Virus record (IMG/VR): IMGVR_UViG_3300027747_003556
Location: 1 to 42,404 of that record
From: a virus
Strand: one strand, 5' to 3'
Length of the DNA: 42,404 bases
The translations under genes and the position numbers were made by a program. The notes below the pieces were generated by a model, which did no database searches, had not been told where the DNA came from, and was given only the letters and a program-made list of their open reading frames with translations. The stretch's first letter is position 1. Each line of letters opens with the position of its first letter. Below are positions 21,477-30,338 of this stretch, in pieces.

Positions 21477-23137
21477 CCGCCTCCAGCCCCGTCAGCATCC
21501 TTGGGCCGGATGGCCTCGCCCTGCCGCCCAGCCGCCCCACCAAGGCGCGCGCGCTGTCCGGCAACAACTCCTCCATGCCGTGGGACGCCGCCGACCAGGA
21601 AAGCGCGGAGACCGCCAACTGGTTGCCCTTCCTGAACTCGGCGGATGGCGAAACCAACATCTGGCGGGACCGCATCGTCTCGCGCGTCCGCGACCTGGTC
21701 CGCAACGACGGTTGGGCCGCCGGTGGCATCACCCGCATCACGGATGCCGTGGTCGGCGCCGACCTGCGCCTGGCCAGCACGCCGGATTACCGCGCCCTGG
21801 CCCGCGCCTACGGCCCGGCCTTCGACGCCACCTGGGCCAAGGAGTTCAGCTCGGCCGCCGAAGCCGCCTGGCGCACCTGGGCCTATGACCGCGTCGGCCG
21901 CTGGTGCGATGCCAGCCGCCGCCACACCTTCCCCGAAATCGCCCGGCTGGCCTTCCGCCACCTGATCGTGGACGGCGACGCCCTGGCCGTGCCGCTGTGG
22001 CGCCCCAACCGCGTCGGCACCGGGCGCGCCCGGTACTCGACCACGCTGCAACTCATCGACCCCGACCGCCTGAGCAACCCGCAGAACCGCATGGACACGC
22101 TGTTCCTGCGCGGCGGCTGCGAGGTGGATGAAGACGGCGCGACCATCGCCTACCACATCCGCCGCGCCCACATGGGCGACTGGTTCGCCGCCGCCCAGGC
22201 GGTGCAGTGGGAACGGGTGGACCGCGAATCGGACTGGGGCCGCCCCTCCTGCATCCACTGGTTTGAAGCCGACCGCGCCGGCCAGCACCGCGGCAATGGC
22301 GGCGTGCTGCGCCCGGTCCTGGCCCGCGCGAAAATGCTGGCCCGCTACGACCAGACGGAACTGCAAGCCGCCGTCGTCAACGCCACCTTCGCCGCCTTCA
22401 TCGAAAGCCCAAACGACCCGGAGCTGGTGCAGGACGCGCTGGACCCCAACGCCGGCCTGCCCGCCTACCAGCAGATGCGCAGCGAGTTCCACGCCGACAA
22501 GCGCCTGCAGCTGAACGGCGTCCGCATGCCCACCCTGTTCCCGGGGGAAAAGATCAACACGGTGGCCGCGGCCCGCCCCTCCGGCAACTTCCCGGCCTTT
22601 CAGTCGGCCATGCTGCGCAACCTCGCCAGCGCCGCCGGCCTGTCCTACGAACAGCTTACCCAGGACTGGTCGCAGACCAACTACAGCAGCGCCCGCGCCG
22701 CCCTGCTGGAGACGTGGAAGACCCTGTCCCGCCGCCGCACCCAGTTTGCCCACGGCTTCTGCACGCCGGTCTGGACCTGCTTGCTTGAGGAAGCCTTCGA
22801 CCTCGGCGAACTGCCCCTGCCGCGCCGCGCGCCGGACTTCATGGAAGCCCGCCAGGAATACAGCGCCTGCCGCTGGACCGGCCCGGGCCGTGGCTGGGTT
22901 GACCCGGTGAAGGAAGCCGAAGGCGCCCTGATGCGCGTGGCCGGCGGCCTTTCCACCCTGGAAGACGAGGCGGCCGAAAACACCGGCAAGGATATCGAAG
23001 AGATCCTCGACCAGCGCCAGGCCGAGGTGGCGATGTTCCGCGAACGCGGCCTGCCGCTGCCGGAAAGCCTGACCGGCGCGCCCAAGCCCGCCGCCGCGCG
23101 CCCGCAGCCGCAGCCGCAGGACGCCGCGGATGGCTGA
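21473..23137 (+). CDS. Portal protein, lambda family
   Basis: A 554-residue protein starting at GTG 21473 (GTGA overlap). Lambda-portal landmarks: an N-terminal block with RDLVRNDGWAAGGITRITDA, then LIVDGDALAVPLW, TLQLIDPDRLSNPQN, GDWFAAAQAVQWERV and NLASAAGLSYEQLTQDWSQTNYSSAR split over residues 380-410. It forms the packaging channel and head vertex. The last 40 residues are Pro/Ala-rich and overlap the next gene by 8 bases. Confidence 0.93.
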   Translation: MTASSPVSILGPDGLALPPSRPTKARALSGNNSSMPWDAADQESAETANWLPFLNSADGETNIWRDRIVSRVRDLVRNDGWAAGGITRITDAVVGADLRLASTPDYRALARAYGPAFDATWAKEFSSAAEAAWRTWAYDRVGRWCDASRRHTFPEIARLAFRHLIVDGDALAVPLWRPNRVGTGRARYSTTLQLIDPDRLSNPQNRMDTLFLRGGCEVDEDGATIAYHIRRAHMGDWFAAAQAVQWERVDRESDWGRPSCIHWFEADRAGQHRGNGGVLRPVLARAKMLARYDQTELQAAVVNATFAAFIESPNDPELVQDALDPNAGLPAYQQMRSEFHADKRLQLNGVRMPTLFPGEKINTVAAARPSGNFPAFQSAMLRNLASAAGLSYEQLTQDWSQTNYSSARAALLETWKTLSRRRTQFAHGFCTPVWTCLLEEAFDLGELPLPRRAPDFMEARQEYSACRWTGPGRGWVDPVKEAEGALMRVAGGLSTLEDEAAENTGKDIEEILDQRQAEVAMFRERGLPLPESLTGAPKPAAARPQPQPQDAADG

Positions 23138-23678
23138 GGCGCCCCCCTTTGTGGTCCTGGGCAGCTACCGTGGCCCCGAAAGCCAGGCCCACCCCTACGG
23201 CGCCCGCTACTGGACCCGCGCGGTGGATGGCCATGCGGTCTACTTCCCCACCGCCGATGCCTCCCTGGGCGATGAACACCTGCCCGCCATCCGCGCCGCC
23301 ATCGCCGGCGTCAACCGCTGGGCCACGCCGGCGGAAGACCCCATCGTCGCCGGCGTTTGCGCCGACCTTCAGGCCCGCAGCGGCGTCGGCCTGGCCAAGT
23401 ACGGCACCACCCTGGCCCGCACCGACCTGCCGCCCGCCGCCTGGCGCCGGCATATGTACGAGGAACTGCTGGACGCCGCGCTGTACCTGAAGCGCCAGGA
23501 CCAGCCGCACACCGTCGCGGAGGCCCTGCGCGCCGCCCGCGACGCCCTGCTGCGCGCCGCCCAGGTGCTGGACGCCGCCGGCACCGCCCCGGCCGGTTAC
23601 GCCGCTGACCTGCGCGGCACCGCCGGCGTCATCGCCCACGACTGGCTGCCCACGCTGGAACAGGAACCGCCCGCATGA
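23130..23678 (+). CDS. MazG-like nucleotide pyrophosphohydrolase domain protein
   Basis: A 182-residue protein. The centre has the all-alpha NTP-pyrophosphatase pattern seen in phage dATP/dGTP-type enzymes: LAKYGTTLARTDL followed by WRRHMYEELLDAALYLKRQ, with the EE...D residues expected to bind Mg. The N-terminus is strand-rich and the C-terminus Ala-rich and helical. It may hydrolyse a (d)NTP to the monophosphate; the substrate is unknown. Its place between portal and capsid protease genes, where lambda has nothing, marks it as an inserted metabolic gene. Confidence 0.65.
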   Translation: MAEAPPFVVLGSYRGPESQAHPYGARYWTRAVDGHAVYFPTADASLGDEHLPAIRAAIAGVNRWATPAEDPIVAGVCADLQARSGVGLAKYGTTLARTDLPPAAWRRHMYEELLDAALYLKRQDQPHTVAEALRAARDALLRAAQVLDAAGTAPAGYAADLRGTAGVIAHDWLPTLEQEPPA

Positions 23679-23872
23679 TCAGCGCCCAGCACGTCGCAGA
23701 GGCGGAACTGCCTCGCCAGCTGCGCCCGCAAGCCAGCGAGACGCGGGCCCCGCTGCCTTCCATGCGCATCGGCCGCAACGCCCTGGCCATCACCGCCAAG
23801 CTGGGGGCCGAAATCGCCTTCGCCGGCCTGCCGCCGCCGGCCGGCTGGCACACCCTGGAAAACGTGCGATGA
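23675..23872 (+). CDS. Hypothetical protein, 65 aa
   Basis: ATG 23675 overlaps the upstream stop (ATGA) and its stop overlaps the protease ATG. The product has a Pro/Arg-rich first half and a short helical second half (NALAITAKLGAEIAFAGL). Nothing recognised. Confidence 0.5.
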   Translation: MISAQHVAEAELPRQLRPQASETRAPLPSMRIGRNALAITAKLGAEIAFAGLPPPAGWHTLENVR

Positions 23873-24750
23873 ACAGCCGCTTCCCGCACCTGGCGCAGCG
23901 CCTGTTCAACCGCCCCGTCGCCATCCACCCCGACAAGGCGGAAGTCATCGTCGCCGCCCTGGCCGACCGGCTGGGCGTGGCGCACCTGTTCAACGCCGCG
24001 CACGGCCTGCGCCCGGCGGCGGAAGTCATCGTCGCCGCCGGCCCCGGCATGCTTGAATCCGGCAGCACCCCGCGCCCCGGCTATCACAACATGGGCGGCG
24101 TTGCGGTCATCGAGGTGGAAGGCACCCTGGTGCAGAAAACCGGCTGCCTCACGCCCTACAGCGGCATGACCGGCTACGACGGCATTCGCGCCAACCTGAA
24201 CCTGGCGCTGGACGACCCGGCGGTGCGCGCCATCGCGCTGGATATCGACAGCCCCGGCGGCGAGGTGGCCGGCTGCTTCGACCTGGCCGACTTCGTCGCC
24301 GAATGCGCGCGGGAAAAGCCCATCTGGGCCATCCTGGATGAAATGGCCTGCAGCGCCGCCTACGCCCTGGCCAGCGCCTGCACCCGAATCACCATCCCGC
24401 GCACCGGCATTGCCGGCAGCATCGGCGTCATCGCCATGCACGCGGATTTTTCCCGCGCGCTGGACAAGCAGGGCGTGACGGTCACCGTCATCAAGCACGG
24501 CGCCCGCAAGGCCGATGGCAACCCGTACCAGCCGCTGGAAGGCGACCCGCTGGCCCGCATCCAGGCCGATATCGACACCTTGGGCACCATGTTCGCCGAA
24601 ACCGTCGCCCGCAACCGTCGCACCAGCCCGGCCGCCATCCTGGCCATGGAAGCCGGCACTTGCCTGGGCGCCGAGGCCGTCACCGCCGGCCTGGCGGACG
24701 CGGTCATGCCGCCGGACGCCGCGCTGCGCGCGCTGCTCGCCACCCTCTAG
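23869..24750 (+). CDS. Capsid maturation protease, S49 (lambda gpC-like)
   Basis: A 293-residue protein of the SppA/S49 fold: AVIEVEGTLV, IALDIDSPGGEVAG, the nucleophile Ser162 in ACSAAYALASAC, then GIAGSIGVIAMHADFS and the likely catalytic Lys214 in KHGARKADGNPY. It should cleave scaffold and itself during prohead maturation. In lambda the scaffold Nu3 is the in-frame 3' end of C; here the protease ends at 24750 and the scaffold is a separate downstream gene. Confidence 0.9.
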   Translation: MNSRFPHLAQRLFNRPVAIHPDKAEVIVAALADRLGVAHLFNAAHGLRPAAEVIVAAGPGMLESGSTPRPGYHNMGGVAVIEVEGTLVQKTGCLTPYSGMTGYDGIRANLNLALDDPAVRAIALDIDSPGGEVAGCFDLADFVAECAREKPIWAILDEMACSAAYALASACTRITIPRTGIAGSIGVIAMHADFSRALDKQGVTVTVIKHGARKADGNPYQPLEGDPLARIQADIDTLGTMFAETVARNRRTSPAAILAMEAGTCLGAEAVTAGLADAVMPPDAALRALLATL

Positions 24751-24776
24751 CCCATCCACACCTGAAGGATACCGCC

Positions 24777-25322
24777 ATGTCCCTGTTGAACGGGCCGCGG
24801 GCAACCGCGCGCGCCGGCCTGGCCCACTTGCTCGGCCGCACCCCCACCGCCACGGCCGCACCCGCCGCCGACACCGCCGAGGGCGCGGAGGACGCGGAGG
24901 AAGCGGCCGAGGAAGAGGAAGCCGAAGGCGAGCCGAAGCCGGAAGCGGCCGACGACGACACCTCCACCGAAACCACTGCAACCGAGGAAGAGGACGAAGC
25001 CGACATGAAGGCCGCCGCCCAGGCCGAGCGCACGCGCATCGGCGCCATCCTGAACCACCCGGACGCCGCCGCGAACCTGCCGGCGGCGCTGGAACTGGCG
25101 CTGAACACCGACATGCCGGCGGCCCAGGCCACCGCGCTGCTGGGCAAGATCGGCGCCGGCAAGCCCGCCCTGGCCAACCGCATGGCTGGCCAGCGCAACC
25201 CCGCCCTGGGCGATGCCCCGGGCCAGGCCACCACCGAGACCACCGACCCCGTCGCCGCCGCCCGTTCCCAGGCGGAAGACAACCACCGCGTCGTCCGCCG
25301 CCTCCGCGGCGAAACCGCCTGA
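24777..25322 (+). CDS. Capsid scaffold protein candidate (Nu3-like)
   Basis: A 181-residue protein with GAAGGA before ATG 24777. Residues 35-75 are extremely acidic (Glu/Asp/Ala runs), then a helical part (KAAAQAERTRIGAILNHPDA; LELALNTDMPAAQATALLG) and a basic C-terminus (NHRVVRRLRG). Acidic, helical, with a basic capsid-binding tail and placed between protease and decoration protein, it fits a scaffold. It is a free-standing gene rather than nested in the protease. Confidence 0.75.
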   Translation: MSLLNGPRATARAGLAHLLGRTPTATAAPAADTAEGAEDAEEAAEEEEAEGEPKPEAADDDTSTETTATEEEDEADMKAAAQAERTRIGAILNHPDAAANLPAALELALNTDMPAAQATALLGKIGAGKPALANRMAGQRNPALGDAPGQATTETTDPVAAARSQAEDNHRVVRRLRGETA

Positions 25323-25336
25323 CAGGAGAGCGCAAC

Positions 25337-26023
25337 ATGGTTGCCCAGAACGTCCAGTATTCGTCCGACACCTTCGCGCCCGACCGCCTGTTGGCCGGCA
25401 ACACGATTGGTCCGGTTTCCCGCACCGCCACGCTGTTGAGCGGCGTTGGTGCCATCACCCGCGGCACCCTGCTCGGCGCCGTCACCATGGGCGCGGCCAC
25501 TGCGGCGGCCAAATCCGGTGGCAATACCGGCAACGGCACCTGCACCATGGACGCCACCACGCCCGTGCTGGTGAACGGCATTCCTGGGGTCTACCAGGTG
25601 CGCTTCGTGGTTGCCGCCACCAACAACGGCACCTTCAACGTCACCGACCCGCGCGGCGTCTTCCTCGGCCAGGTCATCATGGCCGCCGGCGCCGGTGCCT
25701 TCAGCAACCGCATCAAGTTCGCCATCGCGGATGGCGCAACCGACTTCGCGGTGGGTGATGGCTTCGACATCACTGTCGCCGCCGGCACCGGCAAGCTGAA
25801 GAAGTGCGTGAAGACCGCGAATGACGGCAGCGCCGTGCCCTTCGCCATCGCCGCCGACACGTCCGACAGCACCAGCGCGGATGCGGTGCTGGGCGTCTAC
25901 ATCGCCGGCGAGTTCAACCTCACCGCCATGACGGTGGATGCCAGCTTCGACCTGACCACCGAAGCCGACCTGGCGCTGCTCCGCGCCCAGCAGCTCTACG
26001 TCAAGACCTCCATCCCGGCCTGA
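25337..26023 (+). CDS. Head decoration protein, gpD-like with large insertion
   Basis: A 228-residue protein, about twice lambda gpD (110 aa). The start (FAPDRLLAG, SRTATLLSGVGAITRGTLLG) and end (AVLGVYIAGEFNLTAMTVD, LRAQQLYVKTSIPA) match gpD. An extra domain of about 90 residues (GNGTCTMDATTPVLVNGIPG through FAVGDGFDITVAAG) is inserted between them and may project from the capsid surface. CAGGAG precedes ATG 25337. Confidence 0.85.
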   Translation: MVAQNVQYSSDTFAPDRLLAGNTIGPVSRTATLLSGVGAITRGTLLGAVTMGAATAAAKSGGNTGNGTCTMDATTPVLVNGIPGVYQVRFVVAATNNGTFNVTDPRGVFLGQVIMAAGAGAFSNRIKFAIADGATDFAVGDGFDITVAAGTGKLKKCVKTANDGSAVPFAIAADTSDSTSADAVLGVYIAGEFNLTAMTVDASFDLTTEADLALLRAQQLYVKTSIPA

Positions 26024-26049
26024 TGGCCTGAACGAAAGGAACTTCGGCC

Positions 26050-27084
26050 ATGGCCGTGAACGCCTCGCTCTACGACACCCGCGCCCTGGTGGCGAATATC
26101 GAACTGATGAAGCCGCCCAGCAGCTTCCTGATCGACACGTTCTTCCCGAATGTGCAGTACAGCGACACCGAGTTCGTCAGCATCGACATTTTCGTTGGCA
26201 AGCGGCGCCTGGCGCCGTTCTGCTCGCCGCTGGTGGAAGGCAAGATCGTGGAAAGCCTCGGCTACACCACAAACGACTTCAAACCCGCCTACATCAAGCA
26301 GAAGACCAAGCTGGACCCGCTGCGCCCGGTGCGCCGCATGCGTGGCGAGCGCATCGGCGGCAGCATCCCGCCGGGCGAGCGCGAGCAGGCCAACCTGATC
26401 TTCGAGCAGGAACAGCATATCCAGATGATCCAGCGCCGGCTGGAATGGATGGCGGCTTCCGCGCTCAGCGCCGGCACCCTGACCGTCTCGGGTGAAGGCA
26501 TCCCCACCACCACCATCAACTTCGGCCGTGACAGCGGGCAGACCCTGACCCTGACCGGCGGCAGCCGGTGGGAACAGTCCGGCGTCAGCGCGGTGGACAA
26601 CATCGACAACTGGTGCGCGACCGTGCTGCAGAACAGCGGCCTGGTGGTCACCGACCTGGTGTTCACCCTGGGTGCCTGGCAGTCCTTCCGCAAGGACGCG
26701 ACCCTGGCGCAGGTCATCCTGTCCCCGGCGAATGGCGACATCGGCCTGAACGTGCAGGGCGCCAAGCCGATGGTTGGCGGCATGCACATGGGCAAGTGGG
26801 GTGGCCGCGACCTCTGGCTTTACAACGACTGGTACATCGACCCGGCCGACAACACGGAAAAGCCGCTGCTGGCGGCCAATACCGTGCTGCTGGTCAGCCG
26901 CGGCATGGAAGGCACCCAGGCCTTCGGCAGCGTCATGGACCCGGAGTTCAGCTACCAGGCGCTGCCCTACGCGCCGAAGTCCTGGGTCGAGAAGGACCCG
27001 GCGGTGCGCTACCTGATGACGCAGTCGTCCCCGCTGGTCATCCCCAGCGCGGTCAACGGCGCCATGGCCGTGGTGGTGAAGTAA
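26050..27084 (+). CDS. Major capsid protein, lambda gpE family
   Basis: A 344-residue protein, the usual gpE length. Landmarks: SSFLIDTFFPNVQYSDTEFV, APFCSPLVEGKIVESLGY, FKPAYIKQKTKLDPLRPV, then LVSRGMEGTQAFGSVMDPEF and the C-terminal SYQALPYAPKSWVEKDPAVR. AAAGGAA precedes ATG 26050. It forms the HK97-fold shell decorated by the upstream gpD-like protein. Confidence 0.95.
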   Translation: MAVNASLYDTRALVANIELMKPPSSFLIDTFFPNVQYSDTEFVSIDIFVGKRRLAPFCSPLVEGKIVESLGYTTNDFKPAYIKQKTKLDPLRPVRRMRGERIGGSIPPGEREQANLIFEQEQHIQMIQRRLEWMAASALSAGTLTVSGEGIPTTTINFGRDSGQTLTLTGGSRWEQSGVSAVDNIDNWCATVLQNSGLVVTDLVFTLGAWQSFRKDATLAQVILSPANGDIGLNVQGAKPMVGGMHMGKWGGRDLWLYNDWYIDPADNTEKPLLAANTVLLVSRGMEGTQAFGSVMDPEFSYQALPYAPKSWVEKDPAVRYLMTQSSPLVIPSAVNGAMAVVVK

Positions 27085-27329
27085 TGGCCGCCTCGGCCAA
27101 GGTGCTGCGCATCGTCTCGCGCAGCACCATCGTCACCGGCGCGCCCGACGCCCCGGTGATGACCCCGCCGGGCACGCCGGTGGAGCTGGACGCCGATGAG
27201 GCCGCAGCGCTGATCGCCCGCGGCATCGCCACCCGCGCCGACGTTCCGCCGGTGGAAGCCGTGTCGGCGCTGGGCATCACCACCGACGCCCCTGCCGGCG
27301 GCGGTGCGACCTTGACGCAGGGGGGGTGA
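27084..27329 (+). CDS. Small head protein, 81 aa, possibly FI-like
   Basis: ATG 27084 overlaps the capsid stop (TAATG). The product has strands followed by DADEAAALIARGIATRADV, a short helix that recurs in the next small gene as well (DLAEALAEQLIVLGAAEAV). The position after E matches lambda FI, but the similarity is structural guesswork. Confidence 0.55.
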   Translation: MAASAKVLRIVSRSTIVTGAPDAPVMTPPGTPVELDADEAAALIARGIATRADVPPVEAVSALGITTDAPAGGGATLTQGG

Positions 27330-27333
27330 CCGC

Positions 27334-27501
27334 ATGCGCGTCCGCACCCTGCAACTGGTCGGACTGCCTGGGCAGTCCGACCCCATCCCCGCCGGCCAGG
27401 AAATCGACCTCGCTGAAGCCCTGGCAGAGCAGCTTATCGTCCTGGGCGCAGCCGAAGCCGTCACCGCCGGCCCGGCTGCCGCGCCGCCCAGCGAAGGCTG
27501 A
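27334..27501 (+). CDS. Hypothetical protein, 55 aa
   Basis: ATG 27334 with GGGGGG upstream. The product (MRVRTLQLVGLPGQSD, then AEALAEQLIVLGAAEAV) has the same strand-then-helix plan as the 81-aa protein before it, so the two may be diverged duplicates that act at the head or neck. No function assigned. Confidence 0.55.
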   Translation: MRVRTLQLVGLPGQSDPIPAGQEIDLAEALAEQLIVLGAAEAVTAGPAAAPPSEG

Positions 27502-27507
27502 GCCGCG

Positions 27508-27870
27508 ATGGTGGATTTCGCCGCGCTGGTCACCGCGCCGTTGATGGCCATCTTCGGCGATCCCTACGCGGTCACCTTCACCCCGCGCGGCGCGTCCACC
27601 GGCTTCACCGTGGCCGGCGTGTTCGACGAACAGGGCCAGAATGTCACCCTGTCCGGAGACGCGCCGGTCACGCTGTCCGAAGTGCGGCTGGCGGTGCAGT
27701 CCGCCGACTTCGTGGGTTACCCGAATGAACCGCAGATTGGCGCCCGGGTCAGCATCGGCCGGCGCGACGCCTCCGGCGCCATCGTCAGCACCTCCGCCTG
27801 GGTGGTGAAGGACGTGCAGCCGGACGGCATCGGCGGCGCCAAGCTGGTCCTGGCCAGCCGCGCCGCATGA
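27508..27870 (+). CDS. Head-tail connector, FII-like
   Basis: A 120-residue beta-rich protein: VTFTPRGASTGFTVAGVFDE, VTLSEVRLAVQSADF, GARVSIGRRDASG and STSAWVVKDVQPDG. This pattern (a small barrel with a central loop) matches gpFII-type attachment proteins that cap the filled head. It overlaps the next gene by ATGA. Confidence 0.65.
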   Translation: MVDFAALVTAPLMAIFGDPYAVTFTPRGASTGFTVAGVFDEQGQNVTLSGDAPVTLSEVRLAVQSADFVGYPNEPQIGARVSIGRRDASGAIVSTSAWVVKDVQPDGIGGAKLVLASRAA

Positions 27871-28442
27871 GCGGCCCAGACCTGACCCACGGCCGCGCCA
27901 GCGTGCGCGATGCCGTGGTGCTGCTGCTGCGCCAGGCGGTGCCGCAAGTGCAGAACCAGGTGTTCAACGCCCGCAACTGGCCCACTTCGCTGGAAGCGCT
28001 GCCGGCCATCCTGGTCTATGGCTACCGCGAAAGCGCGCAACTGCTGTCGGAAGCCGGCGGCGCCCCGGCCTTCCGCGTCTCCGCCACCATCGAGATCATG
28101 TGCCGCGACGAAGCCCGCGACGTGCAGGACGCGGAAGATCCCGAAACGCGGCTGGAGCCGGCGCTGGAAGCCCTGGAGCTGGCGGTCAAGAACGCCATCC
28201 TCGCCACGCCCGGCTTTTTTGCCCAAGCGGGGATCGAGCGCTGCACCAGCATGGAAACACAGGTGCAGATCGACAGCAGCGGAGACCGCAGCGTCGGTGA
28301 CGCGCACCTGACCTTCAGCCTGCAATGGCAGGAAAACTGGCCACCAACCGCGCCCGCCGGCGTCGGCGGCGTGACCCTGGCCAAGACCAATCCAAATGGC
28401 GAACCGCAGATCGGCGCCACCATCACCTTTCCCAGCCCCTGA
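27867..28442 (+). CDS. Tail terminator/completion protein
   Basis: A 191-residue protein with VRDAVVLLLRQAVPQVQNQV at the start, strands (ALPAILVYGYRESAQLL; RVSATIEIMCRDEA) and LEALELAVKNAILATPGFFA in the middle. This plan matches tail terminator proteins that cap the tube at the head end. It is the last gene before the sheath. A C-terminal 40-residue Pro/Gly-rich extension is present. Confidence 0.65.
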   Translation: MSGPDLTHGRASVRDAVVLLLRQAVPQVQNQVFNARNWPTSLEALPAILVYGYRESAQLLSEAGGAPAFRVSATIEIMCRDEARDVQDAEDPETRLEPALEALELAVKNAILATPGFFAQAGIERCTSMETQVQIDSSGDRSVGDAHLTFSLQWQENWPPTAPAGVGGVTLAKTNPNGEPQIGATITFPSP

Positions 28443-28460
28443 CCCACCGGAGGCGCCACC

Positions 28461-29957
28461 ATGGCGAGCATCACCTTCCCGAACATCCCCGCCGGGCCTG
28501 GCGTGCTGGTGCCGGGGTTCTATGCGGACTTCGACCCCAGCCGCGCCGGCTACGGCACCAACACGCTGCGCGGTCTGGTCATCGGCAACACCGTCACCAG
28601 CGTGGCGGCGGTGCCGCAGTACATCAGCAACGCCGACGCGGCGGATGCGCTGTTCGGCGCCACCTCCGTCGTCGCCCGCATGGCGCGCAACTGGCGCGCG
28701 GTGGACAGCTTTGGGGAGCTGTGGGCGCTTGGCCTGGCCGATAATGGCAGCGGCGTTGCAGCCACCGGCAGCATCGCTTTCACCGGCCCGGCCACCGCCG
28801 CCGGCACGCTGGCGCTTTACCTCGCCGGCCAGTCCATCCCGGTCGCCGTCACCAGCGGCATGACCGCGGCGCAGTTGGCCACGGCCGTGGTCGCCGCCAT
28901 CGCCGCCTACACCACCTTGCCCGTCACCGCCGTGGTGGATGGGTCCATTGCCAGCAAGGTGAACTTCACCGCGGTGAACAAGGGCACCACCGGCAACGAC
29001 ATCGACATCCGCGTCAACTACCAGGGCGTAAAGGGCGGCGAGTTCACCCCCGCCGGCATCGGCTACACCGTCACCGCCATGGCCAGCGGCGCGACCGACC
29101 CGTCGCTGTCCACCCTCGGCACCATCCTCGGTGACGAGCTGTACGATTTCATCGCCATCCCCTGGAACACCACCACGCAGCTGGACCTGGTGAAGGCCCT
29201 GATGGCGACCACGAATGGCCGCTGGTCCTGGACGCGCGGCGTCTTCGGCCATGTCTATGCTTGGAAGCGCGACACCAGCGCCAACCTGCTGACCTTCGGC
29301 GCCGGCCGCAACGACGAACACGTCACGGTGGCAGGCCTGTACGACAGCCCGACGCCGCCCTGGGAAGCCGCGGCCAGCCTCGCCGCCGTTGCCGCCGTCT
29401 CCGCCCGCGCCCACCCCGCGCGGCAGCTGACCACGCTGGCGCTGCCCGGCGTCAAGGGGCCGCCGCCGGCCAGCCGGTTCAGCATCAGTACGCGGGAAAG
29501 CTTGCTGGAAAAAGGCGTCGCCACCACGGTGACGGACGCGGATGGCACGGTTCGCATCGACCGCGCCATCACCACCTATCAGACCAATGCCTCGGGCAAC
29601 GTGGACCGCTCCTACCTGGACAGCGAGTCCATGCACCTGCTGGCCGCCATCGTGCGGCGGCTGCGCAACAGCACGTCGCAGCGCTTCGCCCGCAGCATGC
29701 TGGCCAATGACGGCACGGCTGTGGGTGCTGGGCAGCCGGTCATCACGCCGCAGCTCTACAAGGGCTACATGGTGGCCGAATACGCCGCCATGGAACTGGA
29801 CGCCTGGGTGCAAGCCGGCTCCAGCCAGTCCTTCGCCGACGCCACGGTGGTGCAGCGCGATGCCAACGACCCGAACCGGCTGAACGTGCTGTTCGCGCCC
29901 ACCCTCATGTCCAACCTGCGGGTGCTGGCGCTGCTCACGCAGTTCCGCCTCCAGTAA
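28461..29957 (+). CDS. Contractile tail sheath protein, Mu gpL family
   Basis: A 498-residue protein with GGAGG before ATG 28461. It shows the Mu-type sheath plan: N-terminal FPNIPAGPGVLVPGFYADFD, LRGLVIGNTV, a middle variable domain, YDFIAIPWNTTTQLD, and the conserved C-terminal TTYQTNASGNVDRSYLD with RNSTSQRFARSMLANDGT. Its presence shows the phage is a myovirus. Confidence 0.93.
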   Translation: MASITFPNIPAGPGVLVPGFYADFDPSRAGYGTNTLRGLVIGNTVTSVAAVPQYISNADAADALFGATSVVARMARNWRAVDSFGELWALGLADNGSGVAATGSIAFTGPATAAGTLALYLAGQSIPVAVTSGMTAAQLATAVVAAIAAYTTLPVTAVVDGSIASKVNFTAVNKGTTGNDIDIRVNYQGVKGGEFTPAGIGYTVTAMASGATDPSLSTLGTILGDELYDFIAIPWNTTTQLDLVKALMATTNGRWSWTRGVFGHVYAWKRDTSANLLTFGAGRNDEHVTVAGLYDSPTPPWEAAASLAAVAAVSARAHPARQLTTLALPGVKGPPPASRFSISTRESLLEKGVATTVTDADGTVRIDRAITTYQTNASGNVDRSYLDSESMHLLAAIVRRLRNSTSQRFARSMLANDGTAVGAGQPVITPQLYKGYMVAEYAAMELDAWVQAGSSQSFADATVVQRDANDPNRLNVLFAPTLMSNLRVLALLTQFRLQ

Positions 29958-29974
29958 GCAAGGAAGCCTGAACC

Positions 29975-30334
29975 ATGGCCGCACCGCAACGCGTCGCCGG
30001 GACGCTGTTCCTCTCGGTGGATGGGGTCAACCGCGCGCCGCGCGGCTCCCTCGAAATCCAGCCGATGAGCGTGAAGCGCACCAGCATCACCAACCTGGAT
30101 GGCAGTGTTTCCTTCAAGGAGGAACCCATCGCGCCCTATATCAAGGCTGAGCTGGAAGTGAACTTCAACCCGCGCACCCTGCAGAACATGCAGGGCGCCA
30201 CGGTGGTGGCGCAGACCGCCGCGGGGCAGACCTACATCCTCAGCGGCGCCTTCCTGGAAGGCGACGTGACTTATGACCCGGTGGAGGGCAAGGCGTCCTT
30301 CCAGTTCACCGGCAACGCCATGACGGTGGCCTGA
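29975..30334 (+). CDS. Tail tube protein, Mu gpM family
   Basis: A 119-residue protein, the normal length of Mu-type tube proteins. RVAGTLFLSVDGVNRAPRGS, then QPMSVKRTSITNLDG, IKAELEVNFNPRTLQNMQGA and a terminal strand set. AAGGAAG precedes ATG 29975. It stacks as rings inside the sheath. Confidence 0.88.
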   Translation: MAAPQRVAGTLFLSVDGVNRAPRGSLEIQPMSVKRTSITNLDGSVSFKEEPIAPYIKAELEVNFNPRTLQNMQGATVVAQTAAGQTYILSGAFLEGDVTYDPVEGKASFQFTGNAMTVA

Positions 30335-30338
30335 CGCC

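Noticed and set aside
23130-23678. Sign of a 2-aminoadenine (Z) genome from the MazZ-like enzyme
   Set aside because: No PurZ or DUF550-PolA partner is visible in the window, so a Z-genome is not supported.
27717-29984. Long minus-strand ORF (755 codons) opposite the sheath gene
   Set aside because: No domain pattern, composition of a GC-rich antisense frame, and it covers well-identified tail genes.
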